A stretch of DNA of 8,994 nucleotides, taken from assembly GCA_913054205.1 (NCBI GenBank), contig CAJXJM010000074.1:1-8994 (forward strand). The letters run 5' to 3'. The notes below the pieces were generated by a model that worked only from the letters and a program-made list of their open reading frames with translations, was not told the DNA's origin and did no database searches. Positions 1-7,039 of the stretch are shown here, in pieces; position 1 is the stretch's first letter, and each line of letters starts with the position of its first letter. This DNA is from an uncultured Rhodospirillaceae bacterium (lineage in GTDB: Bacteria; Pseudomonadota; Alphaproteobacteria; Rhodospirillales; UBA2165). Both the position numbers and the translations under genes were made by a program.

Positions 1-1
1 C

Positions 2-493
2 GTGATCGAGCCGGCGCCAGCGATAAAACTAAACCGCTATCTCAAAAACGGCGGCACGATCTTTTTCGATACGCGAGATAGTTCGGGCGGCGGTGTTGGT
101 GCGGATCGTTTAGAGGAGATCGCCCGCCATCTGGATGTGCCGCCGATGACGGCAATTCCCTCGGATCATGTGCTGACCAAAGCCTATTATTTATTGCGCG
201 AATTTCCAGGACGCTGGACTGGGGGCCGGGTTTGGGTGCAGCGATCCACCAGCCAGGCAGCCGAGCGCGCCAATGATGGCGTTTCGTCGATTATTGTTGG
301 CGGCCATGATTGGGCCGGAGCCTGGGCGATGGATGAAGCTCGCAAGCCGCTTTATCCCGTTGTGCCGGGCGGTGAACGCCAGCGCGAAATGGCTTATCGA
401 TTTGGCATCAATCTGATGATGTATGTCCTCACCGGTAATTACAAAGCCGATCAAGTCCATTTGCCCGCCATTTTGGAAAGGCTCGGCCAATAA
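2..493 (+). CDS. DUF4159 domain-containing membrane protein, C-terminal part (5' end outside window)
   Basis: The frame is open from the left edge, so this is the last 163 codons or so of a longer gene. The GTG at position 2 is just the first possible start inside the window, not a credible true start. The visible part resembles the C-terminal DUF4159 domain: a YLKNGGTIFFDTRD strand-loop near the edge, a DHVLTKAYYLL segment followed by PGRWTGGRVW, then VSSIIVGGHDWAGAW and a terminal amphipathic stretch RFGINLMMYVLTGNYKADQ. In known alphaproteobacterial members this domain follows an N-terminal BatA-like membrane region in a protein of about 900 residues, in a cluster with a MoxR-type ATPase and a DUF58 protein; those parts would lie upstream and cannot be seen here. 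The biochemical function is unknown. The stop codon overlaps the start of the next gene by one base, so the two are very likely co-translated. Confidence 0.82.
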   Translation: MIEPAPAIKLNRYLKNGGTIFFDTRDSSGGGVGADRLEEIARHLDVPPMTAIPSDHVLTKAYYLLREFPGRWTGGRVWVQRSTSQAAERANDGVSSIIVGGHDWAGAWAMDEARKPLYPVVPGGERQREMAYRFGINLMMYVLTGNYKADQVHLPAILERLGQ

Positions 494-2577
494 TGGATAT
501 CATGAGCGGCATCGGCCTTACCGGCATTGGGTTCTCGCCCCTCATCGCCTGGGAGATTATTGCTCTGCTTGGCGGCATCGCGTTGGCGCTTTTGGTGTTT
601 GGCATTTTCAGAGGTGCGCGTGGCTCCGTGCTGCGCATGGCGGCGCTCGGCATTCTCGTCTTCGCGCTGTTCAATCCTCATCTTGAAAGCGAGAACCGGA
701 CTGCACAGCCCGATATCGCCATTATCGCCGTCGATGAATCCTCCAGCCAAAACACCGGCGACAGGCGCGCGCAATTGAAAGCTGCGCTCAAGCAAGTGCA
801 GGCAAGTTTGGCGAAGTACAAAAATCTGCAAATTCGGGTTATTCGCGGGCAGGAAACCGAGGATGGCACGGAAGTATTTGGAGAGCTCAACCGGGCGCTC
901 GCTGATTTGCCGAAAGGACGTTTCGCTGGCGCGGTCATTATTTCAGATGGCCAAGTGCACGATACGCCAAATTCGAAAGATCAAAAATTCGAACGCCCTT
1001 TGCACCTTTTATTGACGGGAAAGCCAAATGAGCGGGATCGCCGTTTGGTCATCGAACGCGCGCCGGCCTATGGCATTGTCGGTAAAAAAGTTAAAATCCG
1101 CGTTCGCATTGAGGACAATCCAAAAAGGTCAGGTGGAGCATCCGGTAGCGCTGCTTTGAAGCTCAAAATTGATGGCAAAAAAATTATTGAAACCACTGTG
1201 CCGATTGGTCAAAGCAAATCAATTTCCGTGCCGGTCGATCATGGCGGCGCGATGATTATTGAATTGCAAGCTCAAGCGATGGCGCGTGAATTATCACTCG
1301 CCAACAATCGCGCTGTTATCACGGTCAATGGTGTGCGGGATCGCTTGCGGGTGTTGTTGGTGTCAGGCCAGCCCCATCTTGGCGAGCGCACATGGCGCAA
1401 TCTTTTGAAATCTGACCCTTCCGTTGATCTTGTGCATTTTACGATTTTGCGCCCGCCTGAGAAAAACGATTTCACACCGCTCAATGAATTGGCGCTGATC
1501 TCGTTTCCTATCCGCGAGTTGTTTGAGATCAAACTGCATGAATTCGATCTGATTGTCTTCGATCGTTATGTCATTCGCTTTGTCTTGCCGCCCAACTATT
1601 TTCAGAACATTGAGCAATATGTGCAAAAAGGCGGTGCCGTTTTAGCCGCCGTTGGGCCGGACTTTGCCGGCGTTCGCAGTCTTTATCACACCCCGCTTGG
1701 AAAAATTTTGCCGGGTGAGCCTTCCGGACCTGTGATCGAAACGGGATTCCGCGCTACATTAACTGAAAAAGGCCGCCGCCATCCAGTAACCGGCGGATTG
1801 CCGGGCTCGGCAGTCTCAACAGGCAAGCAGCCGAAATGGGGCCGTTGGTTCCGCCAAATAGATGCGGTGGCGCGAAAAGGCCATACATTGATGAACGGCG
1901 CGGAAGGCAAACCGCTATTGATCCTCGACAGAGTTGGCGAAGGCCGCGTTGCCCAATTTATGAGTGATCAAATCTGGCTTTGGGCAAGAGGTTATGACGG
2001 CGGTGGGCCGCATGCAGAGCTTTTGCGCCGCTTGTCTCACTGGTTGATGAAGGAGCCTGATTTAGAGGAAGAGGATTTGCGCGCCAAGGTCGACGGCAGG
2101 GAGCTGACGATTGAGCGCCGTTCCTTGGAGCCGTCGCATCCCCCTATCACGCTCACAGCTCCGTCCGGCAAAAAAACCGTTTTAAAGCTCGAGGAAAATA
2201 AAAATGGCGCGGCGAGTGTGACCGTAACTGCAGATGAAACCGGCCTTTATAAAATTGAAGATGGCCAGCGGCAGACTTTGGCGGCTGTCGGCAAGCTAAA
2301 TCCTGCCGAGCTTTCGGATCTTCGCGCCTCGCCCGAGGTTATTCAGCCTTTGGTTAAAGCAAGTGGCGGCGGCATTGCCTGGATATCAGAGGGTATTCCG
2401 GATTTCCGCCGCACCAAGCCGGGTCGTAGCGGCGCCGGTAATGGCTGGTTTGGCATGGTCAACAATGGTGCCTATACGGTGACCGGCGTCCGCCAAGTGC
2501 CGCTATTTCCAGCGCTATTATTCCTGCTACTGGTCGCCGGCGGCGTGATGTTATCTTGGTGGCGGGAAGGCCAATAG
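493..2577 (+). CDS. Large membrane-anchored protein with vWA-like and glutamine-amidotransferase-like segments, function unknown
   Basis: This 694-residue protein appears full length. Two hydrophobic segments at about residues 18-39 and 45-60 and one near 669-688 suggest membrane anchoring at both ends with a long soluble centre. After the second helix comes a von Willebrand A-like strand, IAIIAVDESSS; D81, S83 and S85 fit the DxSxS metal-site motif, and VIISDG (148-153) fits a later vWA strand and loop. Residues 286-390 (LRVLLVSGQPHLGERTWRNL through GGAVLAAVGPDF) look like the Rossmann-type fold of class I glutamine amidotransferase-like domains, but I see no catalytic Cys-His-Glu triad. Residues 475-500 (LLILDRVGEGRVAQFMSDQI) fit the end of that fold. 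The family is seen next to DUF4159, DUF58 and MoxR genes, and by analogy with Bat proteins a role in envelope homeostasis or chaperoning is possible but unproven. The start ATG overlaps the upstream stop (TAATG). Confidence 0.85.
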   Translation: MDIMSGIGLTGIGFSPLIAWEIIALLGGIALALLVFGIFRGARGSVLRMAALGILVFALFNPHLESENRTAQPDIAIIAVDESSSQNTGDRRAQLKAALKQVQASLAKYKNLQIRVIRGQETEDGTEVFGELNRALADLPKGRFAGAVIISDGQVHDTPNSKDQKFERPLHLLLTGKPNERDRRLVIERAPAYGIVGKKVKIRVRIEDNPKRSGGASGSAALKLKIDGKKIIETTVPIGQSKSISVPVDHGGAMIIELQAQAMARELSLANNRAVITVNGVRDRLRVLLVSGQPHLGERTWRNLLKSDPSVDLVHFTILRPPEKNDFTPLNELALISFPIRELFEIKLHEFDLIVFDRYVIRFVLPPNYFQNIEQYVQKGGAVLAAVGPDFAGVRSLYHTPLGKILPGEPSGPVIETGFRATLTEKGRRHPVTGGLPGSAVSTGKQPKWGRWFRQIDAVARKGHTLMNGAEGKPLLILDRVGEGRVAQFMSDQIWLWARGYDGGGPHAELLRRLSHWLMKEPDLEEEDLRAKVDGRELTIERRSLEPSHPPITLTAPSGKKTVLKLEENKNGAASVTVTADETGLYKIEDGQRQTLAAVGKLNPAELSDLRASPEVIQPLVKASGGGIAWISEGIPDFRRTKPGRSGAGNGWFGMVNNGAYTVTGVRQVPLFPALLFLLLVAGGVMLSWWREGQ

Positions 2578-2596
2578 ATTTATCGATAGATTTATC
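2574..2596. repeat. Two tandem copies of an 11-bp unit at the stop codon of the 694-aa gene
   Basis: ATAGATTTATC occurs at 2574-2584 and again at 2586-2596, a period of 12 bp. The first copy spans the TAG stop of the upstream gene. It may be a simple local duplication; no function is evident. Confidence 0.6.
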
Positions 2597-2634
2597 AGTG
2601 GTTTTATATGTGACGGCTGTCATTTACGTTCCTC

Positions 2635-2665
2635 AAAAAATAGAGTTAAATTAAATCCAATTTAA
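2635..2665 (-). terminator. Possible weak intrinsic terminator for trmL-hemF
   Basis: Read on the minus strand, a 7-bp perfect inverted repeat (TTAAATT / AATTTAA, 2659-2665 and 2646-2652, 6-nt loop) is followed a few bases later by six T residues (A run at 2635-2640 on the plus strand). It lies 26-57 bp past the hemF stop, in the right place. The stem has no G:C pairs, so it would be weak, and such an arrangement can arise by chance in AT-rich sequence. No convincing terminator is seen in this gap for the plus-strand gene. Confidence 0.3.
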
Positions 2666-2691
2666 AAGTAGGAAAAATGCGATGCCCTTTG

Positions 2692-3597
2692 TCACTCCCA
2701 AGCGGCCATTGGCGGCAGTGACATCAGGATCGCTTCGGTATTACCGCCGGTCATCAGGCCGAACTTGGTGCCGCGGTCATGGATGAGGTTGAACTCGACA
2801 TAGCGGCCGCGTTTGATGAGTTGGGCTGCTTTATCTTTTTCGGTCCAGCTTTCATTCATGTGGCGGCGGACGAGTTCGTTGTAGATATTTTTAAAAGCTT
2901 TGCCGACATCCTGCGTGAAGGCGAAGTCAGCCTGCCAATCGCCGGTGTTGAGATTGTCATAAAAGATGCCGCCTACGCCGCGTGCTTCATCGCGGTGTGG
3001 CAGAAAAAAATATTCGTCGCACCATTCTTTATATTTCGGATAGTAGCTCTCATCGTGGCCATCGCAGGCGGCCTTAAACGCGCCATGAAAATCAGCCGTA
3101 TCCTGATCTAAAGGGAACACTGGCGTTAAGTCGCCGCCGCCGCCAAACCATTGCTTGGTGGTGACAATCATGCGCGTGTTCATATGGGCGATGGGTACGC
3201 GCGGGGAGCGCGGATGGGCAACCAGAGATACCCCTGACGCCCAAAAGCGGGGATCCTCTTCAGCACCTGGCATGGAAGCTCGAAATTGCTCTGAAAATTC
3301 GCCGTGGACGGTCGATACATTGACGCCGACTTTCTCAAACACGCGGCCGCGCATGACAGACATGATGCCGCCGCCGCCGCCTTTTTCTTGCCCTTCCGGT
3401 CGGTCCCAGCTTTTACGTTCAAAGCGACCCGGCTCAAGCGTCATGATTTCATCTGCGCCAGTGACGTCATCTTCGATGGCTTCAAAGGCGCTGCAAATGT
3501 CGTCGCGCAAACTTTCAAACCACGCGCGCGCGGTTTTTTGTTGAGTTTCTATATCGCTCATTTTTTCCGGCATTTTTTCTGGCATTTTTTCGGGCAT
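2692..3597 (-). CDS. hemF: Oxygen-dependent (aerobic) coproporphyrinogen III oxidase
   Basis: HemF catalyses the O2-dependent oxidative decarboxylation of coproporphyrinogen III to protoporphyrinogen IX, a late haem synthesis step; the enzyme is a cytosolic homodimer. The 301-residue length is typical. The family signature runs from K190 to D214 ([18 protein letters not shown], then VGGIFYD). Other family blocks are the glycine-rich [17 protein letters not shown] (73-89), [10 protein letters not shown] followed by [16 protein letters not shown] (138-166), and the C-terminal [16 protein letters not shown] (266-281) and [10 protein letters not shown] (287-296). The N terminus is odd: MPEK is repeated three times before MSDIETQQ, giving four in-frame ATG codons (3597, 3585, 3573, 3561), so the true start is uncertain; the core would suit ATG 3561. 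No good ribosome binding site precedes 3597. The first ATG overlaps the trmL stop by one base, suggesting translational coupling in a trmL-hemF operon. Confidence 0.97.
   Translation of the reverse strand: MPEKMPEKMPEKMSDIETQQKTARAWFESLRDDICSAFEAIEDDVTGADEIMTLEPGRFERKSWDRPEGQEKGGGGGIMSVMRGRVFEKVGVNVSTVHGEFSEQFRASMPGAEEDPRFWASGVSLVAHPRSPRVPIAHMNTRMIVTTKQWFGGGGDLTPVFPLDQDTADFHGAFKAACDGHDESYYPKYKEWCDEYFFLPHRDEARGVGGIFYDNLNTGDWQADFAFTQDVGKAFKNIYNELVRRHMNESWTEKDKAAQLIKRGRYVEFNLIHDRGTKFGLMTGGNTEAILMSLPPMAAWE
3559..3597 (-). repeat. Triple 12-bp start-codon repeat encoding [13 protein letters not shown]
   Basis: On the minus strand ATGCCNGAAAAA occurs three times in tandem (3586-3597, 3574-3585, 3562-3573), followed by a fourth ATG at 3559-3561. 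The copies differ only at the third base of the proline codon (C, A, G). Each contains a run of six A residues once joined to the next ATG. The repeat supplies four alternative in-frame starts for hemF. Confidence 0.9.
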
Positions 3598-4052
3598 TAC
3601 ATTGGAAATCCATCTGTTTGACGCAACGCTTCTCCCAACACCATCGCCGCTGAAACAGCAATATTCAAGCTTCGCGTTTCTGGCATCATAGGTACACGAA
3701 TTTCGGCATCAACGACTTGATGTACGTCAACCGGCACGCCGGCGCTTTCCCTGCCGAGTAATAAAATGTCCGTCGCCTGAAACTTAAAGTCTGTGTGAGA
3801 GGTTTCGCCTTTTGTCGTGAGCAGAACGATTCGTTCATGTTTATTGTTATCTTCGAAAAACTTGGCCCAGGATTCGTGCCGTCTAAGCTCGACTTGCTCG
3901 ATGTAATCCATGCCCGCTCGTTTCAGGCGTCGGTCGCTAAAGACGAAGCCGCAGGGCTCGATGATATCTACACCAATGCCAAAACAAGCGGCTAACCGCA
4001 GTATTGTCCCGGTGTTTTGCGGGATATCCGGCTCAAAAAGCGCTAAACGCAT
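3597..4052 (-). CDS. trmL: tRNA (cytidine(34)/uridine(34)-2'-O)-methyltransferase TrmL, SPOUT family
   Basis: TrmL transfers a methyl group from S-adenosylmethionine to the ribose 2'-OH of the wobble nucleotide in certain leucine tRNAs. The 151-residue protein is the minimal single-domain SPOUT length. The three motif regions of the knotted fold are visible: motif 1 at the N terminus, [20 protein letters not shown] (5-24) with N13; motif 2 [11 protein letters not shown] (97-107); and motif 3 [20 protein letters not shown] (120-139), which forms the AdoMet-binding knot. IIEPCGF and RAGMDY also match the E. coli enzyme as I recall it. The ATG at 4052 is preceded by AAAGGT at a suitable distance (4060-4065). 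It is the first gene of a two-gene unit with hemF and is transcribed away from petABC. No functional link to haem or respiration is known; the neighbourhood is probably just conserved. Confidence 0.95.
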   Translation of the reverse strand: MRLALFEPDIPQNTGTILRLAACFGIGVDIIEPCGFVFSDRRLKRAGMDYIEQVELRRHESWAKFFEDNNKHERIVLLTTKGETSHTDFKFQATDILLLGRESAGVPVDVHQVVDAEIRVPMMPETRSLNIAVSAAMVLGEALRQTDGFPM

Positions 4053-4071
4053 GAAAATATGACCTTTATTA

Positions 4072-4096
4072 TCAATTTAATGCGACAAAAAATTGA
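4072..4096. repeat. Perfect 7-bp inverted repeat upstream of trmL
   Basis: TCAATTT (4072-4078) and AAATTGA (4090-4096) form perfect arms separated by 11 bp. The arm centres are 18 bp apart. A third AATTGA lies at 4112-4117, 21 bp after the second. The spacing of about two helical turns would suit a dimeric regulator, but the sequence is AT-rich and chance is a real alternative. Confidence 0.4.
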
Positions 4097-4173
4097 CCCT
4101 AATTCCCCAATAATTGAACATTATTTAGGCTTTTTGGCCTTTTCTAATGAAGTATTCTGCATTATACCTTGGC

Positions 4174-4184
4174 CCATTCAATGG
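4174..4184. promoter_or_regulatory. Perfect 11-bp dyad inside the spacer of the candidate petA promoter
   Basis: CCATTCAATGG is a perfect palindrome around a central C. It lies between the candidate -35 (4169-4174) and -10 (4192-4197), where a bound protein would be expected to block RNA polymerase. The operator role is inference only. Confidence 0.3.
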
Positions 4185-4250
4185 CCTGGACTATGTAAAT
4201 TCAAAAAATAATTCCCAGTCTATGTTTTGAGAACTTTTACAAAGGACTGA

Positions 4251-4271
4251 ACATCCGGAAATATCCGGTGT
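4251..4271 (+). promoter_or_regulatory. Leader hairpin just upstream of the petA ribosome binding site
   Basis: CCGGA (4255-4259) pairs perfectly with TCCGG (4264-4268) across an AATA loop. Three more pairs, ACA (4251-4253) with TGT (4269-4271), can form if T4254 bulges out. It ends a few bases before the AGGA at 4277-4280. ATCCGG also appears as a direct repeat with a 10-bp period (4253 and 4263). It may protect the 5' end of the mRNA or modulate translation. Confidence 0.45.
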
Positions 4272-4276
4272 GAAAA

Positions 4277-4280
4277 AGGA
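4277..4280 (+). promoter_or_regulatory. Ribosome binding site that fixes the petA start
   Basis: AGGA within AAGGAAG lies 7 nt before ATG 4288. The alternative in-frame GTG at 4270 overlaps the leader hairpin and has no comparable site, so the ATG is preferred. Confidence 0.8.
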
Positions 4281-4287
4281 AGTAGAC

Positions 4288-4860
4288 ATGGCTGACACAG
4301 CTTCTACCGCAGAAAGCACAGAAAAAGATTCTCATGATGAGTCTCACGACGATTCCAAGCGCGACTTTCTGTTAAACTCCACGATTGCCGTCGGTGCCGC
4401 AGGCACGGTCTTGGCAGTCTGGCCCTTCATTGACAGTATGAATCCATCGAAAGACGTGTTGGCGCTGGCGTCAACCGAGCTGGATATATCGTCGGTCGAG
4501 GTCGGACAAAGTATTACGGCGATTTGGCGCGGCAAGCCGGTATTTATTCGTCGGCGTACCGCAAAAGAAATAGCCGCCGCAAAAGCTGTTAATTTGGCGG
4601 ATTTGAAAGATCCTGAGGCTGATAAAGATCGTGTCAAAAAAGATCAGTGGCTGATCTTAGTTGGGATTTGCACGCATCTCGGCTGCATTCCATCAGGCCA
4701 GAAAAGCGGTGATGTAAAGGGTGATTTTAATGGCTGGTTCTGCCCCTGCCATGGATCGCATTATGATACTTCCGGACGCATCCGCAAAGGTCCGGCACCG
4801 AAGAATTTACAGGTTCCACCCTATAAATTCATCGATGATACAAATATTCTCATAGGTTAG
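4288..4860 (+). CDS. petA: Ubiquinol-cytochrome c reductase Rieske iron-sulfur subunit
   Basis: This is the [2Fe-2S] subunit of the cytochrome bc1 complex; it takes one electron from ubiquinol at the Qo site and passes it to cytochrome c1. With the start at ATG 4288 the protein has 190 residues, typical for alphaproteobacteria. Cluster box I is CTHLGC (128-133), with ligands C128 and H130; box II is CPCHGSHYD (152-160), with ligands C152 and H155; C133 and C154 would form the conserved disulfide. The N terminus is acidic and His-containing (about 22 residues), followed by SKRDFLL (23-29) and a single membrane helix (about 30-48). This is the usual uncleaved Tat signal-anchor layout, except that the twin arginine is Lys-Arg. 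A GTG at 4270 would add six residues but lacks a ribosome site. It is the first gene of petABC; petB starts 11 nt after its stop. Confidence 0.97.
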   Translation: MADTASTAESTEKDSHDESHDDSKRDFLLNSTIAVGAAGTVLAVWPFIDSMNPSKDVLALASTELDISSVEVGQSITAIWRGKPVFIRRRTAKEIAAAKAVNLADLKDPEADKDRVKKDQWLILVGICTHLGCIPSGQKSGDVKGDFNGWFCPCHGSHYDTSGRIRKGPAPKNLQVPPYKFIDDTNILIG

Positions 4861-4871
4861 GGAGCCAAAAC

Positions 4872-6152
4872 ATGAGCACGCCAACCTGGAAAAATCCAAT
4901 TATTAAATGGGTCGATCACCGTTTGCCGGTGTTCACCTTCCTCGATCATTCGATCATTACCTATCCGACACCTCGAAATTTGAACTACTGGTGGAACTTC
5001 GGTTCTCTCGCCGGCATGATTTTGGTGATTATGATCGCCACCGGCATCGTCTTGGCTATGAATTATACCGGCCATACGTCAATGGCCTTTGATTCGGTCG
5101 AGCGCATTATGCGTGACGTCAACTATGGCTGGTTGATCCGTTATCTTCATATGAACGGCGGTTCGATGTTCTTTATTGTCGTCTACATTCACCTTTTTCG
5201 TGGCATGTATTACGGCTCTTACAAAAATCCCCGCGAATTGCTGTGGATCATCGGCGTTATGATCTTCCTTGCCATGATGGCAACGGCGTTCCTGGGCTAT
5301 GTGTTGCCGTGGGGCCAAATGAGCTTCTGGGGCGCGACCGTGATTACCAATTTGTTCTCGGTTATTCCGTTCTTCGGCGAAGCGATTGTGCAGTGGCTTT
5401 GGGGCGGCTTCTCAGTTGATAACCCAACATTGAATAAGTTCTTCTCGCTGCATTATCTGTTGCCGTTTGTGATTTTTGGTTTGGTGTTTGTCCATCTTTG
5501 GGCGCTCCACACCCATAAATCGGGTAATCCGCTTGGCGTTGAGGTCAAAGGCGATCAGGACGAAATTCCGTTTCATCCCTATTACACCGCTAAAGATTCA
5601 TTCGGCGTCGGCGTTTTCCTGATCGTTTATCTAGGGTTTGTGTTCTTCGCGCCGAACTTCTTTGGCGAGCCGGATAACTATATTGAAGCCAATCCGCTGG
5701 TAACGCCACCGCATATTGTGCCGGAATGGTACTTCCTGCCGTATTATGCAATCTTGCGGGCGGTGCCGGACAACTTCATTGATGTTTGGGGTATATTGCC
5801 GGTGATTATTCCAGCCAAGACGGCTGGTGTGATTGGTATGTTTGCCTCTATTCTTTTGCTCATGGTTTTGCCGTGGCTGGATACTTCCAAAGTTCGAAGT
5901 GCAAGGTTCCGACCAACCTATTTCTGGCTGTTCTGGATATTTGTCATCGACACGATCATTCTCGGCTTTATGGGCGCCAAACCCGCAGAAGGAAACTTCC
6001 TGCTGATTGGACGCATCGCAACAGCCTACTACTTCCTCCATCTCGTGGTTTTCATGCCCTTGCTTGGTAAGTTTGAGAAAACCAAACCCTTGCCAGATAG
6101 TATTAGCGCGGCGGTTACCGCCGGCGGATCTGATGCAAAGGAGGGCAGCTGA
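4872..6152 (+). CDS. petB: Cytochrome b subunit of the cytochrome bc1 complex
   Basis: This integral membrane subunit carries both b-type haems and the two quinone sites (Qo and Qi). The 426-residue protein is unfused and of bacterial cytochrome b length, with hydrophobic segments fitting eight helices. The haem ligands are two His pairs 14 residues apart: H93/H107 in helix B (YLHMNGG, YIHLFRG) and H194/H208 in helix D ([15 protein letters not shown]). The Qo-site PEWY motif is intact at 284-287 ([19 protein letters not shown]). [19 protein letters not shown] (142-160) is the strongly conserved helix C-cd loop region. The ATG at 4872 is preceded by GGAG (4861-4864) right after the petA stop. 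The last codon overlaps the petC start by one base (TGATG). In some relatives, such as Bradyrhizobium, cytochromes b and c1 are made as one fused precursor; here they are separate genes. Confidence 0.98.
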   Translation: MSTPTWKNPIIKWVDHRLPVFTFLDHSIITYPTPRNLNYWWNFGSLAGMILVIMIATGIVLAMNYTGHTSMAFDSVERIMRDVNYGWLIRYLHMNGGSMFFIVVYIHLFRGMYYGSYKNPRELLWIIGVMIFLAMMATAFLGYVLPWGQMSFWGATVITNLFSVIPFFGEAIVQWLWGGFSVDNPTLNKFFSLHYLLPFVIFGLVFVHLWALHTHKSGNPLGVEVKGDQDEIPFHPYYTAKDSFGVGVFLIVYLGFVFFAPNFFGEPDNYIEANPLVTPPHIVPEWYFLPYYAILRAVPDNFIDVWGILPVIIPAKTAGVIGMFASILLLMVLPWLDTSKVRSARFRPTYFWLFWIFVIDTIILGFMGAKPAEGNFLLIGRIATAYYFLHLVVFMPLLGKFEKTKPLPDSISAAVTAGGSDAKEGS

Positions 6153-6940
6153 TGTTTAAAAAAGTAATTATCCTAGCTGCTTTCGTGGTTGCTTTTTCCA
6201 GCAGTGTAAACGTTGGCTCAGTTCGGGCCGCAGGCGGCGCCGAAATTAATTCACAAGACTGGACGACCAATGGTTTGTTTGGCTTTTTTGATCGCAAGCA
6301 GTTGAAACGCGGTTTTCAGGTTTACAGTGAAATCTGTGCGTCCTGCCACTCTGTGCGTCTATTGTTTTATCGCAATCTTGAGGAAATCGGATTTTCTCCA
6401 GAGGAAGTGAAAAAAATCGCTGCTGAAGCTGAAGTTGCTGCCGGTCCCAATGAAGACGGTGATACCCATGATGACGGCGAGCTTATCGTGCGTCCAGGTA
6501 AACCGTTTGACCGGATCGTTTCGCCTTATCCAAATGAGTTCGCTGCACGTGCGGCTAACGCCGGTGCATTGCCACCTGACCTCACTTTGATGACCAAAGC
6601 CCGGCTTAATGGGCCAAATTACGTCCATGCCTTGTTGACCGGCTATAAAGATGCGCCGTCAGGATTCAAATTGTCTGAAGGCATGAACTACAATCCGTAT
6701 TTTTCAGGATCGCAAATTGCGATGGGAGCGCCGCTCAGTGATGATGGTGTTGAATATGCGGATGGCACCAAAGCCACTGTTGGACAAATGGCAAAAGACG
6801 TCACTGCCTTTTTGATTTGGTCAGCCGAGCCTGAATTGGAAGAGCGCAAGCGGATGGGCATCAAAGTAATGTTGTTCCTATTTGTCTTTACCGCTCTGCT
6901 CTATGCGGTGAAACGCCAGGTTTGGGCAAAACTGCACTAA
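6152..6940 (+). CDS. petC: Cytochrome c1 subunit of the cytochrome bc1 complex
   Basis: Cytochrome c1 receives electrons from the Rieske protein and reduces soluble or membrane-bound cytochrome c in the periplasm. The 262-residue protein has a Sec signal peptide ([18 protein letters not shown], likely cleavage after VRA-A near residue 27). The c-type haem site is CASCH (62-66). PPDLTLMTKAR (141-151) and the axial methionine region SQIAMGAPL (M191) are typical of the family, and YNPYFSG precedes it as expected. An acidic stretch of roughly residues 91-111 is the region that often differs between bacterial and mitochondrial forms. A single C-terminal anchor helix (about 237-253) is followed by a basic tail. 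The start overlaps the petB stop; a strong ribosome site, AAGGAGGG (6138-6145), precedes it. The operon ends about 20 nt later at an intrinsic terminator. Confidence 0.98.
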   Translation: MFKKVIILAAFVVAFSSSVNVGSVRAAGGAEINSQDWTTNGLFGFFDRKQLKRGFQVYSEICASCHSVRLLFYRNLEEIGFSPEEVKKIAAEAEVAAGPNEDGDTHDDGELIVRPGKPFDRIVSPYPNEFAARAANAGALPPDLTLMTKARLNGPNYVHALLTGYKDAPSGFKLSEGMNYNPYFSGSQIAMGAPLSDDGVEYADGTKATVGQMAKDVTAFLIWSAEPELEERKRMGIKVMLFLFVFTALLYAVKRQVWAKLH

Positions 6941-6960
6941 AAAAACAGTTTCCGAAGGGG

Positions 6961-7003
6961 AGGCGTTTAGATAGTTTAGTCTGTCTGAACGCCTTTTCTT
7001 TTT
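6961..7003 (+). terminator. Strong Rho-independent terminator of petABC
   Basis: Arms at 6961-6974 and 6981-6994 form a 14-bp stem with no mismatches (two G-U wobbles) and a 6-nt loop TTTAGT. The stem runs into TTTTCTTTTT (6994-7003). It lies 20 nt after the petC stop and separates petABC from the downstream genes. Confidence 0.93.
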
Positions 7004-7039
7004 GTAAAATGGGGTGCATCAAATTGGGAGACTATAAAA

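Larger units (their letters stand above)
4053..4287. promoter_or_regulatory. Divergent control region between trmL-hemF and petABC
   Basis: This 235-bp AT-rich non-coding stretch must hold promoters for both directions. The best sigma70-like pair I can find towards petA is TTGGCC (4169-4174), a 17-bp spacer, and TATGTA (4192-4197); it matches the consensus only moderately. Another start-like hexamer, TTGACC, lies at 4093-4098 without a good -10 at the right spacing. AATTGA-type half-sites occur at 4072-4077 (inverted), 4091-4096 and 4112-4117. A perfect 11-bp dyad (4174-4184) and a hairpin (4251-4271) are listed separately. I found no clear FNR-type TTGAT-N4-ATCAA site. Confidence 0.45.

Noticed and set aside
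2608..2625. Possible terminator TGAC-GGCT-GTCA after the 694-aa gene
   Set aside because: The stem is only 4 bp and is followed by just three T residues; too weak to call.
2779..3544. Long plus-strand open frames opposite hemF (2779-3111 and 3155-3544)
   Set aside because: They are antisense to a strongly conserved hemF reading frame and show no recognisable domain; shadows of codon bias.
4270..4287. GTG at 4270 as the petA start
   Set aside because: It overlaps the leader hairpin and has no ribosome binding site, whereas ATG 4288 has AGGA at ideal spacing.
4053..4287. FNR-type or RegA-type binding site in the petA/trmL divergent region
   Set aside because: I looked for TTGAT-N4-ATCAA and for GCGRC-type RegA boxes; only single half-site resemblances are present, not a full site.
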